From positions 35,229 through 99,228 of the forward strand of contig NZ_JACHKZ010000015.1 in assembly GCF_014207855.1 (NCBI RefSeq): a stretch of 64,000 bases of DNA. Reading direction: 5' to 3'. Of the stretch, positions 23,278 to 32,608 are shown in pieces. Every line of letters starts with the position of its first letter. Position 1 is the stretch's first letter. Source of the stretch: Comamonas odontotermitis. GTDB taxonomy: Bacteria; Pseudomonadota; Gammaproteobacteria; Burkholderiales; Burkholderiaceae_C. The notes beneath the pieces were generated by a model. That model did no database searches. It was not told the origin of the DNA and saw only the letters and a list, made by a program, of their open reading frames with translations. Made by a program: the position numbers and the translations under genes.

Positions 23278-23312
23278 AGCTACTGGCGCTTGATGGATAA
23301 GCACCAGCAGCC
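23278..23312. repeat. dispersed palindromic element, diverged copy
   Basis: AGCTACTGGCGCTTGATGGA followed by TAAGCACCAGCAGCC keeps the arrangement of the family (arms about 14 bases) with several mismatches. It lies between the two YceI genes. Confidence 0.45.
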
Positions 23313-23320
23313 AATTTCGT

Positions 23321-23896
23321 TCAAATCTTGCCGACGCCGGTCAAGGCCAGCTTGAACTGCACGTTCACTTCATCGGCCACCATCGAGGTGTCGGCCCAGT
23401 CGCCATCGCCAATCTTGAAGGCCAGGCGCTTGAGTGGCAACGTGCCGGTGGCCGTGGTGGTGGTGCCCGATTGCGCCAGCGTCACGGGCAGGCTGACCTT
23501 CTGGGCATTGCCCTTGATGGTGAGCGTGCCGTCCACCTGGAACTTGCCGCCACCCAGCGCCTTGACGGCGCTGGAGTCGAACGTAGCCTGCGGGAATTTG
23601 GCAACGTTGAACCACTCCGCCTTGGGCAGCTCGGCATCGGTTTCCTTGGCGCCCATGGTGGCGCTGCCGGTATCGACCGTGAAATGGATCTTGCTCGCTT
23701 CGGGCTTGGCTGCGTCGAACGCGATCTTGGCATCAAACTTCTGGAAGTGGCCCTTGATTGGCACGCCCATCTGCTTGGCTTCGAAATTGACGGCGCTTTG
23801 CGCCGGCACCAGGGCTTGCTGGGCGAATGCGGGGACGGCAAAGGCAGCTGCGCCCAGGGCAGTGGCGATGAGGGTGGTTTTGAAGAAGGAAGACAT
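23321..23896 (-). CDS. second YceI-family periplasmic protein
   Basis: The 191-residue product from ATG 23896 (GGAG upstream) has a signal peptide ending AFAQQ and the YceI fold: VPAQSAVNFEAKQMGVPIKG, FDAKIAFDAAKP, AEWFNVAKFPQATF and GTLTIKGNAQKVSLPV. It shares little sequence with its neighbour, so the pair is not a recent duplication. Together with the b561 it probably forms a redox-linked or polyprenoid-binding set at the inner membrane and periplasm. Confidence 0.9.
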   Translation of the reverse strand: MSSFFKTTLIATALGAAAFAVPAFAQQALVPAQSAVNFEAKQMGVPIKGHFQKFDAKIAFDAAKPEASKIHFTVDTGSATMGAKETDAELPKAEWFNVAKFPQATFDSSAVKALGGGKFQVDGTLTIKGNAQKVSLPVTLAQSGTTTTATGTLPLKRLAFKIGDGDWADTSMVADEVNVQFKLALTGVGKI

Positions 23897-23924
23897 GGGT
23901 TCGGACTCCAGAGAATGGGGAATA

Positions 23925-24488
23925 TCAGGCTTTGCCGGGCAGCATGCGGGCCAGCAGGCCATCACGGTCGATCAACTGGTGCTTGAGGAGCGCTGCCACA
24001 TGCAGTACCACCAGGGCTGCCAGGGCATAGGCCAGGTAGGCATGCCAGGGCTTGAGGGTCTCGGCCAGCTCGGGGCTCTTGCTCACCAGATCAGGCAGAG
24101 GCAGCATGCCAAAGAGAACGATCGGGAACCCGGCGGCAGAGCTGTAGGCCCAGCCGACCAGCGGAATGGCGAAGAACAGCACATACATCAGGTGGTGCAC
24201 GCCATGGTGGGCGATGTGCTGCCACGCTGGCATGCTGCGGCTGACAGCCTCTGGCAGCGCAGGGGGGCGGTGCGTAATGCGCCACAGAATGCGCAGCGCC
24301 GACAGGATCAGGATCGTCATACCGGCCCATTTGTGCCAGTTGAAGTATTTGAGCCGGGCGGGCGAGAACGGCAGGCTGGTCATGTACAGGCCAAAGGCAA
24401 AGATGCCGATCAGGGCCAGGGCCAAAATCCAGTGCAGTGCGATGGCGGTGCCGGTATAGCGTTGCGAAGTAGTTGGAGCAGAGGACAT
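23925..24488 (-). CDS. cytochrome b561
   Basis: The 187-residue membrane protein has four transmembrane helices with paired haem-ligand histidines: ALHWILALALIG (helix 1), YFNWHKWAGMTILIL (helix 2), HHLMYVLFFAIPLVGWAY (helix 3) and WHAYLAYALAALVVLHVAALL (helix 4). This is the CybB fold, oxidising quinol or superoxide and passing electrons onward. It is first in the set with two YceI genes, a grouping seen in many proteobacteria. Confidence 0.92.
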   Translation of the reverse strand: MSSAPTTSQRYTGTAIALHWILALALIGIFAFGLYMTSLPFSPARLKYFNWHKWAGMTILILSALRILWRITHRPPALPEAVSRSMPAWQHIAHHGVHHLMYVLFFAIPLVGWAYSSAAGFPIVLFGMLPLPDLVSKSPELAETLKPWHAYLAYALAALVVLHVAALLKHQLIDRDGLLARMLPGKA

Positions 24489-24922
24489 AAAAAAAGCGCT
24501 GCGCTACAAGCGGCAGCGGTCATCAATGGGAGCCAGTGTAGGAGCTGCGCGAGTTGCGAAAGTTCAGCCTGATTGATGTTGAAGTTCAAAAGAATTGAAT
24601 TGACTGGCCGGAGCCACACAAAGTTCCAGAACCAATTGCCATATGCAAATGCCGGTTGGCTATTTGCGCAACACGGCTCTGCAGCATGGTTGACTTGGTA
24701 CAAGCCCTGACAAACAAAACGGGTAAACCCCATGGACGGCTTTTAGATATGCAAATAAATTTGCATTGACGCTTTGCATGCAAATATTTATTGCTTTTGG
24801 TGATGGGCCTATTCAGCGCACGCCTCGCCTTCGGGGTTGGGTAGTGCGATCGGGCCGCAGCGAGGGCAGCTTTTGCGAATGGCCAAGCGCCTGATCTTCA
24901 ACATGCCTGAGAAAGGGTTGCG
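24489..24922. other. intergenic region between b561 and the glutamine transporter operon
   Basis: No gene is supported. The right half holds the promoter and palindromes described at 24749-24794; the rest is featureless to my reading. Confidence 0.5.
24749..24794 (+). promoter_or_regulatory. promoter with palindromic operators upstream of glnH
   Basis: TTGACG (24766) and TATTGC (24789) are separated by 17 bases, a plausible sigma-70 promoter. Two palindromes overlap it: ATGCAAATAAATTTGCAT at 24749-24766 and TTTGCATGCAAA at 24773-24784. They share the half site ATTTGCAT/TTGCAT, so a dimeric regulator probably binds here. The RpiR regulator encoded at the end of this operon is an obvious candidate. 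Confidence 0.6.
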
Positions 24923-25669
24923 ATGAAATTCAAGTTCAAGAAACTGCTGGCCGTGGGCCTTATGTCGCTGGCTGCTGCGGGTGCCTCGCAGGCCGCACAG
25001 CTGGTAGTGGCCACGGATACGGCTTTTGTGCCTTTTGAATTCAAGCAGGGCGACAAGTACGTCGGTTTTGACATCGATCTGTGGGATGCGATTGCCAAGG
25101 AACTCAAGCTCGACTACCGTCTGCAGCCAATGGATTTCAACGGCATTCTGCCTGCGCTGCAGACCAAGAATGTGGATGTGGCGCTGGCCGGCATCACCAT
25201 CAAGGATGAGCGCAAAAAGGTCATCGACTTCTCGGATGGTTATTACGACAGCGGCTTCATGATCATGGTGCCCGCCAACAGCAAGATCAACGGCGGCGAA
25301 GACCTTGATGGCAAGCAGATGGCGATGAAGACAGGCACTTCGGCTGTCGACTACGCCAAGGAGAATTTCAAGAAAACCGAGCTGCGCCTGTTCCCCAACA
25401 TCGACAACGCCTACATGGAGCTGATGACGGGTCGCGTGGATGCGGCCATGCATGACACGCCCAATGTCCTCTATTACGCCAACACCACTGGCAAGGGCAA
25501 GGTCAAGGTGGTGGGCAAGCAGATGATGGCGCAGGAATACGGGATCGGCTTTCCCAAGGGCAGCGAGCTGGTGCCCAAGGTCAATGGTGCATTGGCCAAG
25601 ATCAAGGCCGATGGCCGCTACACCACCATCTACAAAAAGTGGTTCGGTGTGGAGCCTCCCAAGAAGTAA
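24923..25669 (+). CDS. glnH: glutamine ABC transporter substrate-binding protein (GlnH)
   Basis: The 248-residue periplasmic protein has a signal peptide ([19 protein letters not shown]) and strong similarity to E. coli Gln[51 protein letters not shown] and IYKKWFG at the C-terminus. Length equals that of GlnH. It delivers glutamine (or a related polar amino acid) to GlnPQ encoded next. First gene of a five-gene set on this strand. Confidence 0.92.
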   Translation: MKFKFKKLLAVGLMSLAAAGASQAAQLVVATDTAFVPFEFKQGDKYVGFDIDLWDAIAKELKLDYRLQPMDFNGILPALQTKNVDVALAGITIKDERKKVIDFSDGYYDSGFMIMVPANSKINGGEDLDGKQMAMKTGTSAVDYAKENFKKTELRLFPNIDNAYMELMTGRVDAAMHDTPNVLYYANTTGKGKVKVVGKQMMAQEYGIGFPKGSELVPKVNGALAKIKADGRYTTIYKKWFGVEPPKK

Positions 25670-25785
25670 CTGTCCCTGAGGCGCCACGCGCCTTTCCTCC
25701 CTCTCGGGCGCCTTGCGCCGGGGAGGGCGGCACCGTTGCTGCAAGAGGCGGCAAGGGCTTGTGCGTTCATTGAAGAAAGAAACTC

Positions 25786-26442
25786 ATGGATTTCGACTGG
25801 TCAGTGATCTGGAGCGCCATGCCCGAGCTGATGAAGGGCACGCGGCTCACGCTTTACATTGCCATCCTGGGGCTGCTGGGTGGCCTGGTGCTGGGACTGC
25901 TGGCGGGCCTGATGCGAGCCTATGGCAACAAACTGCTGAGCGGCATTGCGCTGGTGTATATCGAGGCCATTCGCGGCACGCCCATCGTCGTGCAGGTGAT
26001 GTTCCTGTACTTTGTGCTGCCGCTGCTGGCGGGCCTGCGCATCGATCCGATTGCCGCATCGGTGCTGGCCATCATGGTCAACTCCGGCGCCTATATTGCC
26101 GAGATCGTGCGTGGCGCATTTCTGTCGGTGCCCAAGGGCCTGAGCGAAGCGGGTCAGGCCATGGGCATGCCGATGTGGCGCGTGCTGCTCTTCGTGGTGG
26201 GGCCGGTGGCTTTCCGCCGCGCCGTTCCCGCGCTGGGCAACCAGTTTATCGTCAGTTTGAAGGACACCTCGCTCTTCATCGTGATCGGCGTGGGTGAATT
26301 GACGCGCCAGGGCCAGGAGATCATCGCCACCAATTTCCGGGCGGTGGAGATCTGGACCGCCGTGGCACTGATTTACCTGGCTCTCGTGGGCGTGCTGACC
26401 TTTGGCCTGCGCCAATTGGAGAAAAGGATGCGCATCCTATGA
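25786..26442 (+). CDS. glnP: glutamine ABC transporter permease (GlnP)
   Basis: The 218-residue membrane protein has about five helices. It carries the polar amino-acid permease signature around [20 protein letters not shown] and the EAA loop [22 protein letters not shown]. It forms the channel of the GlnHPQ importer. Its stop overlaps the start of glnQ (ATGA), showing translational coupling. Confidence 0.93.
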   Translation: MDFDWSVIWSAMPELMKGTRLTLYIAILGLLGGLVLGLLAGLMRAYGNKLLSGIALVYIEAIRGTPIVVQVMFLYFVLPLLAGLRIDPIAASVLAIMVNSGAYIAEIVRGAFLSVPKGLSEAGQAMGMPMWRVLLFVVGPVAFRRAVPALGNQFIVSLKDTSLFIVIGVGELTRQGQEIIATNFRAVEIWTAVALIYLALVGVLTFGLRQLEKRMRIL

Positions 26443-27167
26443 GCATGGTCGAATTCAAGAAAGTCAGCAAGCGGTTTGGCAAGACCGTGGTGCTCGATGG
26501 TGTGGATCTGCAGATCGAAAAGGGCGAGGTCGTGGTGCTGATCGGGCCTTCGGGCTCGGGCAAATCCACCTTGCTGCGCTGCATCAATGCGCTGGAAAAA
26601 ATCGACGGTGGCGATCTGCTGGTGGATGGCCTGAGCGTGAAGGGCGGCGAGCGCACGGTGCGCGAGATCCGCCGCGAAGCGGGCATGGTGTTCCAGCAGT
26701 TCAACCTGTTTCCGCAGATGACGGCGCAGCAGAACGTTGCCTTTGGCCCGCGCCAGGTGCGCGGCACGGCCAAGGCGCAGGCCATGCAGGAGGCCGAGCA
26801 ACTGCTGGCCCAGGTGGGCCTTGCCGAGCGCAAGGGCCACTACCCTTCGGAGTTATCGGGCGGCCAGCAGCAGCGTGTGGCGATTGCGCGTGCGCTGGCA
26901 GTCAAACCCAAGCTGATGCTGTTTGACGAGCCTACCTCGGCCCTCGATCCCGAACTGCGCCAGGAGGTGCTCAAAGTGATGCAGAACCTGGCTGAAAGCG
27001 GCATGACCATGATTGTGGTGACGCACGAGATTGCATTTGCCCGCAAGGTGGGTACGCGCCTCATCTTCATGGAGCATGGCCACATCTCGGTCGATGGCAA
27101 TCCGGTGGAGATGATCGACAACCCCACCAATCCGCGCCTGCGCGATTTTCTGCAGCACGTGGAGTAG
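26439..27167 (+). CDS. glnQ: glutamine ABC transporter ATPase (GlnQ)
   Basis: The 242-residue ATPase has Walker [13 protein letters not shown] loop [11 protein letters not shown], signature [15 protein letters not shown], Walker [14 protein letters not shown] and the H-loop histidine in [11 protein letters not shown]. Length is standard for amino-acid ABC ATPases. It overlaps glnP by four bases. Confidence 0.94.
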   Translation: MSMVEFKKVSKRFGKTVVLDGVDLQIEKGEVVVLIGPSGSGKSTLLRCINALEKIDGGDLLVDGLSVKGGERTVREIRREAGMVFQQFNLFPQMTAQQNVAFGPRQVRGTAKAQAMQEAEQLLAQVGLAERKGHYPSELSGGQQQRVAIARALAVKPKLMLFDEPTSALDPELRQEVLKVMQNLAESGMTMIVVTHEIAFARKVGTRLIFMEHGHISVDGNPVEMIDNPTNPRLRDFLQHVE

Positions 27168-27171
27168 CTTT

Positions 27172-28194
27172 ATGTTGAAGTATCTGGAAGTGGAAGGTTC
27201 GCCCTACGAGTTGGGCCTGGCGTTGGGCCGCTTTGGCAAGCAGGCGGTGCACGATTTGCTCCTGCCAAGCGCTGCATGGGTCAGCCTGATGGCGTGGCGC
27301 GGCAGTGCAGAGGTTGCGGCCATGCAGCAGCTCACGCAGGAGCGGTTTCCCGCGATCTGGCAGGAAATCGAAGGCCTGGCCGCTGGCCTGGAGCTGCCGC
27401 TGGCCGATGTGTTCATCTGGAACTGCCGGGGCGACCTGTGGGCTATGGCGCCCGATGGCTGCACCACCGTGCTGTTGCCCGGCGAAGGCGGAGTGCCTGC
27501 CCGGCTGGCGCACAACGAGGATGGCCTGCCGTTCTTCAAGAACCACTGCGCCATCGTGCGTGCCAGTGTGCGGGGCCACAGCGATGTGGTGTCGTTCGCC
27601 TACCCGGGCTCGATTCCGGGCCATACGTTTGCCGTGAATGCCCGGGGGCTGGGCATCACCGTCAACAACGTGCGCACGCGGCTCGTCAGCGCTGGCGTGC
27701 CCCGCATGGTGCTGGGCCGCGCGGCGCTCAATCTGGACAGCGCCGTGGCGGTGCAGCATATGCTCGAAGAAGTGCCGCGCGCGGGAGGCTTTCACTTTTC
27801 GGTGGCACAGGCGGGTGTGGCGGCCATTGCCAGTGTGGAGTTCACGGCACACCGGGTGTCGATGGAGCTAGTCACCGCGCCAGCGCTGCATGCCAACCAT
27901 CTGGTGCACACAGCCATGCGCCACCATCCGCAGCTGGTCACCAATTCATCGGGTTTTCGGCAGGAGCGCGGCGAGCAGCTGTTGCGGGAGGGCGTGCGGG
28001 ATGCGCTGTCGATCCTGGCAGACCAGCACAACAGCGCATTTCCGATTCTGCGCAATGCGGCCGATGACAGCGACGATGAAAACACCATGGCGACGGCCTT
28101 CATGGCGGTGGGGGCAGATGCCATCCATTGGGAGGTACTGGAAGATGGCGGGCGCGCGCCGGTGATGCGCTTTGTGAACGCCCAGGCGGCATGA
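27172..28194 (+). CDS. C45-family Ntn hydrolase (acyl-CoA:6-APA acyltransferase-like)
   Basis: The 340-residue protein resembles the isopenicillin N acyltransferase/C45 peptidase family: an N-terminal region EVEGSPYELGLALGRFGKQA, the processing site WNCRGDLW...PDGCTTVLLPG where Cys of DGCTT would be the new N-terminal nucleophile, and NARGLGITVNNVRT in the large domain. These enzymes hydrolyse or transfer acyl groups on amino-acid derivatives. It starts four bases after glnQ, so it is in the transporter operon and probably processes an imported acylated amino acid; that substrate is inference. Confidence 0.82.
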   Translation: MLKYLEVEGSPYELGLALGRFGKQAVHDLLLPSAAWVSLMAWRGSAEVAAMQQLTQERFPAIWQEIEGLAAGLELPLADVFIWNCRGDLWAMAPDGCTTVLLPGEGGVPARLAHNEDGLPFFKNHCAIVRASVRGHSDVVSFAYPGSIPGHTFAVNARGLGITVNNVRTRLVSAGVPRMVLGRAALNLDSAVAVQHMLEEVPRAGGFHFSVAQAGVAAIASVEFTAHRVSMELVTAPALHANHLVHTAMRHHPQLVTNSSGFRQERGEQLLREGVRDALSILADQHNSAFPILRNAADDSDDENTMATAFMAVGADAIHWEVLEDGGRAPVMRFVNAQAA

Positions 28195-29120
28195 ACCCGC
28201 CAGCCACGCCAGAGTTGACCGGCACCGCTGCACCTGCCAGCCTGCATGCCTTGGCCCAGCTGGTTGATCGCCTGGCGCAAGGCACGGGCGATGTGCAGCT
28301 GGGTCGCAAGGCCATGACGGCGCTGGCGCAGGCATTGGCTGCGCCCGCTGATTTTGCGCTGCTCAGCATCACGCAGGCAGCGACGCGCCACGGCATCAGC
28401 GCATCGACGTGGACACGTCTTGCCACCCGGCTTGGCTACCAGGGGTTTGCAGATTTTCAGGCGGTGTTCCAAGCGCATCTGGCGCAGCAGACGCCGTATT
28501 TCTATGCGCGCCAGACCAGGCAGGCAGTCGACCTGCAACAGCCCGGTGGCGCAGCCGCCGCCGTGCTGGCTGCCATGGCCCAGAGCGCCATCGACAACAT
28601 CCATGCGCTGGGCAGCGAAGGCCATGCGCAGCAGATCGAGCAGGTGGCGCAGCAATTGGCTGCCGCGCCCCGGGTGGCCTGTTTTGGCCTGCGGCAGATG
28701 CACAGCGTTGCCAGCTATTTAAGCTATGGCCTGGGTCTGCTACGCCCAGATGTGTGCGTGCTGGGCGGCAGCAACATGGCCGTAGCCGAGGGCTTGGCGC
28801 AATTGGCGAGCGGCGATGTGCTGGTGGTGACCAGCGTGGCGCCCTATACCCGCATGGTGGTGGATGTGGCACGCGCTGCGCGCGAGCAGGGGTTGGTGGT
28901 GGTGGCCTTGACCGACCACCGGGCATCGCCTCTGGCCGCTGCTGCCCAGCACGCCATTTATGTATCGCATACCTCGGCCTTTGTCAGCAACAGCCTTGTG
29001 GCGCATCTGGTGGTGTGCGAAGCGCTGGTGAACACAGCCGCTCAGTTGCTGGGCGATGGCGCGCTTGCAGCGGTGCAGCAGCGAGAGCGCTGGATTGCCA
29101 GGCTCGGGATCGAGCAGTGA
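28191..29120 (+). CDS. MurR/RpiR-family transcriptional regulator
   Basis: The 309-residue protein has an N-terminal HTH of the RpiR type (SITQAATRHGISASTWTRLA, TRLGYQGFADFQ) and a C-terminal SIS domain (VLGGSNMAVAEGLAQLASGD, VVALTDHRASPLA). ATG 28191 overlaps the stop of the hydrolase gene (ATGA). RpiR regulators sense phosphosugars or, in some cases, amino-acid-linked compounds. Here it probably controls the glnHPQ-hydrolase operon in which it is last. Confidence 0.88.
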   Translation: MNPPATPELTGTAAPASLHALAQLVDRLAQGTGDVQLGRKAMTALAQALAAPADFALLSITQAATRHGISASTWTRLATRLGYQGFADFQAVFQAHLAQQTPYFYARQTRQAVDLQQPGGAAAAVLAAMAQSAIDNIHALGSEGHAQQIEQVAQQLAAAPRVACFGLRQMHSVASYLSYGLGLLRPDVCVLGGSNMAVAEGLAQLASGDVLVVTSVAPYTRMVVDVARAAREQGLVVVALTDHRASPLAAAAQHAIYVSHTSAFVSNSLVAHLVVCEALVNTAAQLLGDGALAAVQQRERWIARLGIEQ

Positions 29121-29232
29121 AGGGCGAACCACAGCTGTAAGCCTTGCAACCCTGCAAAGGCCATAGTGTTCAGCGTCTTTATTGCATTGGTTTTTAAGGG
29201 TAGAAACACCAAAAAACCAGGCGAAGCAATCG

Positions 29233-30546
29233 CTACCTGCTATTGTTTTTATCGATAGCGATGGATGGAAGAACGCTGAGTGCCGCCTGCTTCCAGGCCT
29301 GCGCCGCTGCCGCGTCGTCACCGCGATGCTCTGCCAGGCGAGCGAGGTGGTGCCAGGCCCTGCGGCGCAGCTCGGTGTCCTGCAGGGCAGGGGCGGCCTG
29401 CTGCAACCACTGCTGGGCCTTGCCCCACAGCTGGCGCTCCAGGCAGGCGCAACCGGCGAGGTACTGCAGATGCTCGTCGTGCGGGCGCTTGCGATGGGCA
29501 TTTTCGATCCGGGCCAGCCATTCGCCGTCCAGATCCAGCATGCTGTCTTCCAGCACGCGCACCAGGCGCTCGGTTTGCAGGCTGGGTAGGCTTTTGCTGC
29601 CACCCGTGAACCGCTCCCAGGCAGGCAGCAGCCATTCGCGCATCTGGGCGGGTGATCCGGCCAGGGTGTGCAGGCGGCGCGCTGCGTGGATGCCCACTTC
29701 GGGCATGGCGCGTTCAGCCACATCCAGGCTGCGCCAGGCCTGCATCAGCTGCTCGGGGTCGTGCGCGTCGTTGATCAACTCCATCGCCAGGCCTTTGACG
29801 ATGCTTTGCGCCGCAGCGGCCGAGAATGCACGGTGCTTGGCCAGCAGGCGCGCGGTATCGAGCGCTGGCAGGGCCTGTTGCAACTGGCGCGCAGCCTTGA
29901 GCTTGAGGCGAAGCGCCAGCGTGCGGCGCGCGGCGCCCTGCGGCAACTGAGCCAGGTTGTCGAGCGCGGCATGGGCGTCGTGGTCGTCCAGCGCCCATTG
30001 CGCGGCGCGCAGCTGGGTGCCTTCGCGCAATTCGGGCAGGTGTCTGGCGTCCGGGCTGGCCGCTTCCTGCATGGCCAGGTCCCAATGGCGATCGCGCTGG
30101 GTCTGGTCCTGCAGCGCATGGGAGCTTTCAGCGGCCAGCACGTGCGACAGCACGCGCAGTTGCAGGCCGTGTGGCATGGCTTCGCCAGTGTCGTGCAGGG
30201 CCTTTTCCTGCGCCAGGGCCGACAGCGCTGCCTTGCGGGCCCGCACGAAGCGGCCTGCCTGCAGCTGGGTGACGGCATCAAGCGCCGCGCCATGCATGGC
30301 GCGTTCCTTTTGCTGCACGCGCCAGCGCTTGGCCTGCTTGGGCAGCTCGAACATGACGCTGATGCCGCGCAGCGCGCCATAGAGCACCACAAAGCCCAGC
30401 AGCAGCAATACCACCACCATGTTGAGCGAAAAATCAATGCGGTAGGGCGGCCAGTACAGGGTGACGCTGCCCTGGTTGCTGCCTGCAAACAAGGCAGCGG
30501 CGACGGCAATCGCAAAGAGACCGATCAACCAGATGGCGGCGCGCAT
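29233..30546 (-). CDS. hemY: HemY-like membrane protein with TPR region
   Basis: The 437-residue protein has two N-terminal membrane segments (WLIGLFAIAVAAALFAGSN and MVVVLLLLGFVVLYGAL) and a long TPR-like cytoplasmic part rich in alanine and leucine. This is the HemY protein of the hemCDXY cluster (not the oxygen-dependent oxidase of the same name). Its role in haem synthesis is thought to be at the membrane. It follows hemX by three bases. Confidence 0.88.
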   Translation of the reverse strand: MRAAIWLIGLFAIAVAAALFAGSNQGSVTLYWPPYRIDFSLNMVVVLLLLGFVVLYGALRGISVMFELPKQAKRWRVQQKERAMHGAALDAVTQLQAGRFVRARKAALSALAQEKALHDTGEAMPHGLQLRVLSHVLAAESSHALQDQTQRDRHWDLAMQEAASPDARHLPELREGTQLRAAQWALDDHDAHAALDNLAQLPQGAARRTLALRLKLKAARQLQQALPALDTARLLAKHRAFSAAAAQSIVKGLAMELINDAHDPEQLMQAWRSLDVAERAMPEVGIHAARRLHTLAGSPAQMREWLLPAWERFTGGSKSLPSLQTERLVRVLEDSMLDLDGEWLARIENAHRKRPHDEHLQYLAGCACLERQLWGKAQQWLQQAAPALQDTELRRRAWHHLARLAEHRGDDAAAAQAWKQAALSVLPSIAIDKNNSR

Positions 30547-30549
30547 GGC

Positions 30550-31722
30550 TTAGCGTCCTGCAGCCGCAGTGGCCAGGGCCGCCAGCGTGTCGCTGGCACG
30601 GGGGATTTCCACGTCGCGCATGGCCTGCTGCAGCTGCAGCAGTTGCTGGCTGGCCTGCTGCGTGCGGCGCGATGAGGGGTCGAAGTACTTGCGGATGGTG
30701 TCGCCAGCCGATGCGAGGTCATTGCGCGATGCGGGCATCTGGCGCGCCAGCAGGGCCAGGCGTGCGTTCATGATGCGCAGCTTGAGGTTTTCGCGCAGGA
30801 AGAAAGCCTCGCTCGGGGAGAGCAGCACGGCATCGGGGTAGTCGATGCGGCGAACGCGCACCAGGCTGCGTGCCTCGTCATGCACGGCGTTCCATACGGT
30901 GGAGAACGCGGTGGACCACCAGCTCTGCGGTTCATCCGCGGCGTCGTCCTTGCTGGCCACGTCTTTGCCGTGGGATGCATTCTTGGCGCGGGCAGGTGCG
31001 GCGCGGCGGCCCGTGTTGGTGGCCACGTCGTTCTGTAGCGGCAATTCGTCCACCTGGCGCAGCAGATCGTCCAGTCGCGCCAAAAGACCAGCGGTGTCGA
31101 GCGATTTGCTGCTGGCAAAGCGATCCAGATCGCGGGCAATGGCGCGTTCGACGGGCGCCAGGCGCGGCTGGGCAGAAGCCACGACGCGCTGCTGCGCCGT
31201 TTTGAGCGCACTCACCACCGGGTCCGGGCTGCCGCTGAGCTGGCTTTGCTGCATGGCAAAGCGGATCGCACCTTCAATATCGCCCACGAGGTTGTCATCG
31301 CGGCTGCGCGAGAGGCTGTGCATCAGCTCTTCGAGCTGGCCGCGCTGCAGCGCCACTTCGCCCACGCGCGCTTCGAGTACCGACATGCGCGAGGCCGCGT
31401 CCCGCGATACATCTTCGGCCTGGCGCGCCAGGGTGCGCGCTTCCACCGCCTGGCCGCGCGAATCGGCACTTTGCAGGGCCAACTGCTGCTGGATATTGCC
31501 CAGCCGCTGCCACAGCAGCACGCTGCTGACCACCGCGACGGTCGCCGCAGTGCCCAGCACGACCGTAGTCCATACCCATGCATTCGAGGCACCGCTCGCA
31601 CCGCCGCTCGAAATGGCAGGCCCCGCAGCCGCAGCGCCTGCGATGCTTGCAGTGCTGTCAGTCACGGGAGAGGCGGGTGCTGGCGTAGGGTGGGGGGCCG
31701 GTGTCTGCTCTGGCGGCGTCAT
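30550..31722 (-). CDS. hemX: HemX (uroporphyrin-III C-methyltransferase-like protein)
   Basis: The 390-residue product from ATG 31722 has a proline-rich leader, one membrane segment (WVWTTVVLGTAATVAVVSSVLLW), and a periplasmic coiled-coil region (QALALQSADSRGQAVEARTLARQAEDV-like), then a conserved C-terminal domain with WWSTAFSTVWNAVHDEARSLVRVRR. It is annotated in relatives as HemX; methyltransferase activity is not evident. Its ATG overlaps the hemD stop (ATGA). Confidence 0.88.
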   Translation of the reverse strand: MTPPEQTPAPHPTPAPASPVTDSTASIAGAAAAGPAISSGGASGASNAWVWTTVVLGTAATVAVVSSVLLWQRLGNIQQQLALQSADSRGQAVEARTLARQAEDVSRDAASRMSVLEARVGEVALQRGQLEELMHSLSRSRDDNLVGDIEGAIRFAMQQSQLSGSPDPVVSALKTAQQRVVASAQPRLAPVERAIARDLDRFASSKSLDTAGLLARLDDLLRQVDELPLQNDVATNTGRRAAPARAKNASHGKDVASKDDAADEPQSWWSTAFSTVWNAVHDEARSLVRVRRIDYPDAVLLSPSEAFFLRENLKLRIMNARLALLARQMPASRNDLASAGDTIRKYFDPSSRRTQQASQQLLQLQQAMRDVEIPRASDTLAALATAAAGR

Positions 31723-32576
31723 AGCCTGGATTCTAACGACGCTATGACATCCGTCATGGTGGGCCGGCATGGCTTGACAGAGGCAAATCCCGCATTCTGT
31801 GCGGCCTGCGCTATGCGTGGATGGGTGGCGATAGCCGATACGGATGCCAGTTCTGCGGGTGAAAAAATGTTGCGTAAATGCATCACTGCCTGCGAACTGC
31901 TGAACAGCCAGAGGCTGCCATCGGCGAGCGCGGTGCGGGCCTGTGCCATCTGCTCGGGCGACCAGTGCGGCATTCGTCGCTCGTACACCGCGACAAAATC
32001 CACCCCCACACCAGCGGCCTGCAACTGCGTGGCCAGCCATTGGCGGCCCTTTCCGCCGGGGGCGTAGTTTTCGCCAGACCCACCGTCGCCCTCGGACGCG
32101 CCACGTACAACCAGGACGCGCAGGCCTGCCTCCGCCATCGCAGGTACCTGTGGGGCAACCTGGGCCCATAGCGATTCAGAATCAAACTGCGCAGCACCCG
32201 GCGCAGGCTGGTCGATCAGTGCGGCGGGAATGCCATGCGCCATGGCTGTGCGCGCCGTGCCGGGGCCGGGGCACCATACTCTTGTTTTGATAGCCACTGG
32301 TGGTTGACAGGAAAGCGCCTGAGCCATTTTTTGATCGATAAAGAACTGCGCCGCATTGCCGCTGACCAGCATGATGGCGCCATAGGGGCCGCTGTTTTGG
32401 CAATCGGCCCGGGCCTGGTTGGCTGCCTGCTGGTCGGCAGGCAGGGTGGCTGCCCCGATCTCGATCAGCGGCAAGGCCAGTGCGGGCACGCCATGGGCTT
32501 GCAGTTGCGACACCCATGCGTCCGCTTCAGGTTGCGGGCGGGTGACGATGATGCAGGGCAGGGTCATATCATTCAT
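31719..32576 (-). CDS. hemD: uroporphyrinogen-III synthase (HemD)
   Basis: The 285-residue protein has the HemD fold: IIVTRPQPEADAWVSQLQAHG at the N-terminus, IMLVSGNAAQFFID, VWCPGPGTARTAMAHG, VLVVRGASEGDGGS and a C-terminal region with LFSSSQAVMHL and SAIATHPRIAQAAQNAGF. It closes hydroxymethylbilane to uroporphyrinogen III. It is 285 residues, slightly longer than average. It lies 32 bases after hemC. Confidence 0.9.
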   Translation of the reverse strand: MNDMTLPCIIVTRPQPEADAWVSQLQAHGVPALALPLIEIGAATLPADQQAANQARADCQNSGPYGAIMLVSGNAAQFFIDQKMAQALSCQPPVAIKTRVWCPGPGTARTAMAHGIPAALIDQPAPGAAQFDSESLWAQVAPQVPAMAEAGLRVLVVRGASEGDGGSGENYAPGGKGRQWLATQLQAAGVGVDFVAVYERRMPHWSPEQMAQARTALADGSLWLFSSSQAVMHLRNIFSPAELASVSAIATHPRIAQAAQNAGFASVKPCRPTMTDVIASLESRL

Positions 32577-32608
32577 CCATGATGCTGTGCACTACCCGCG
32601 CCGGCGGC

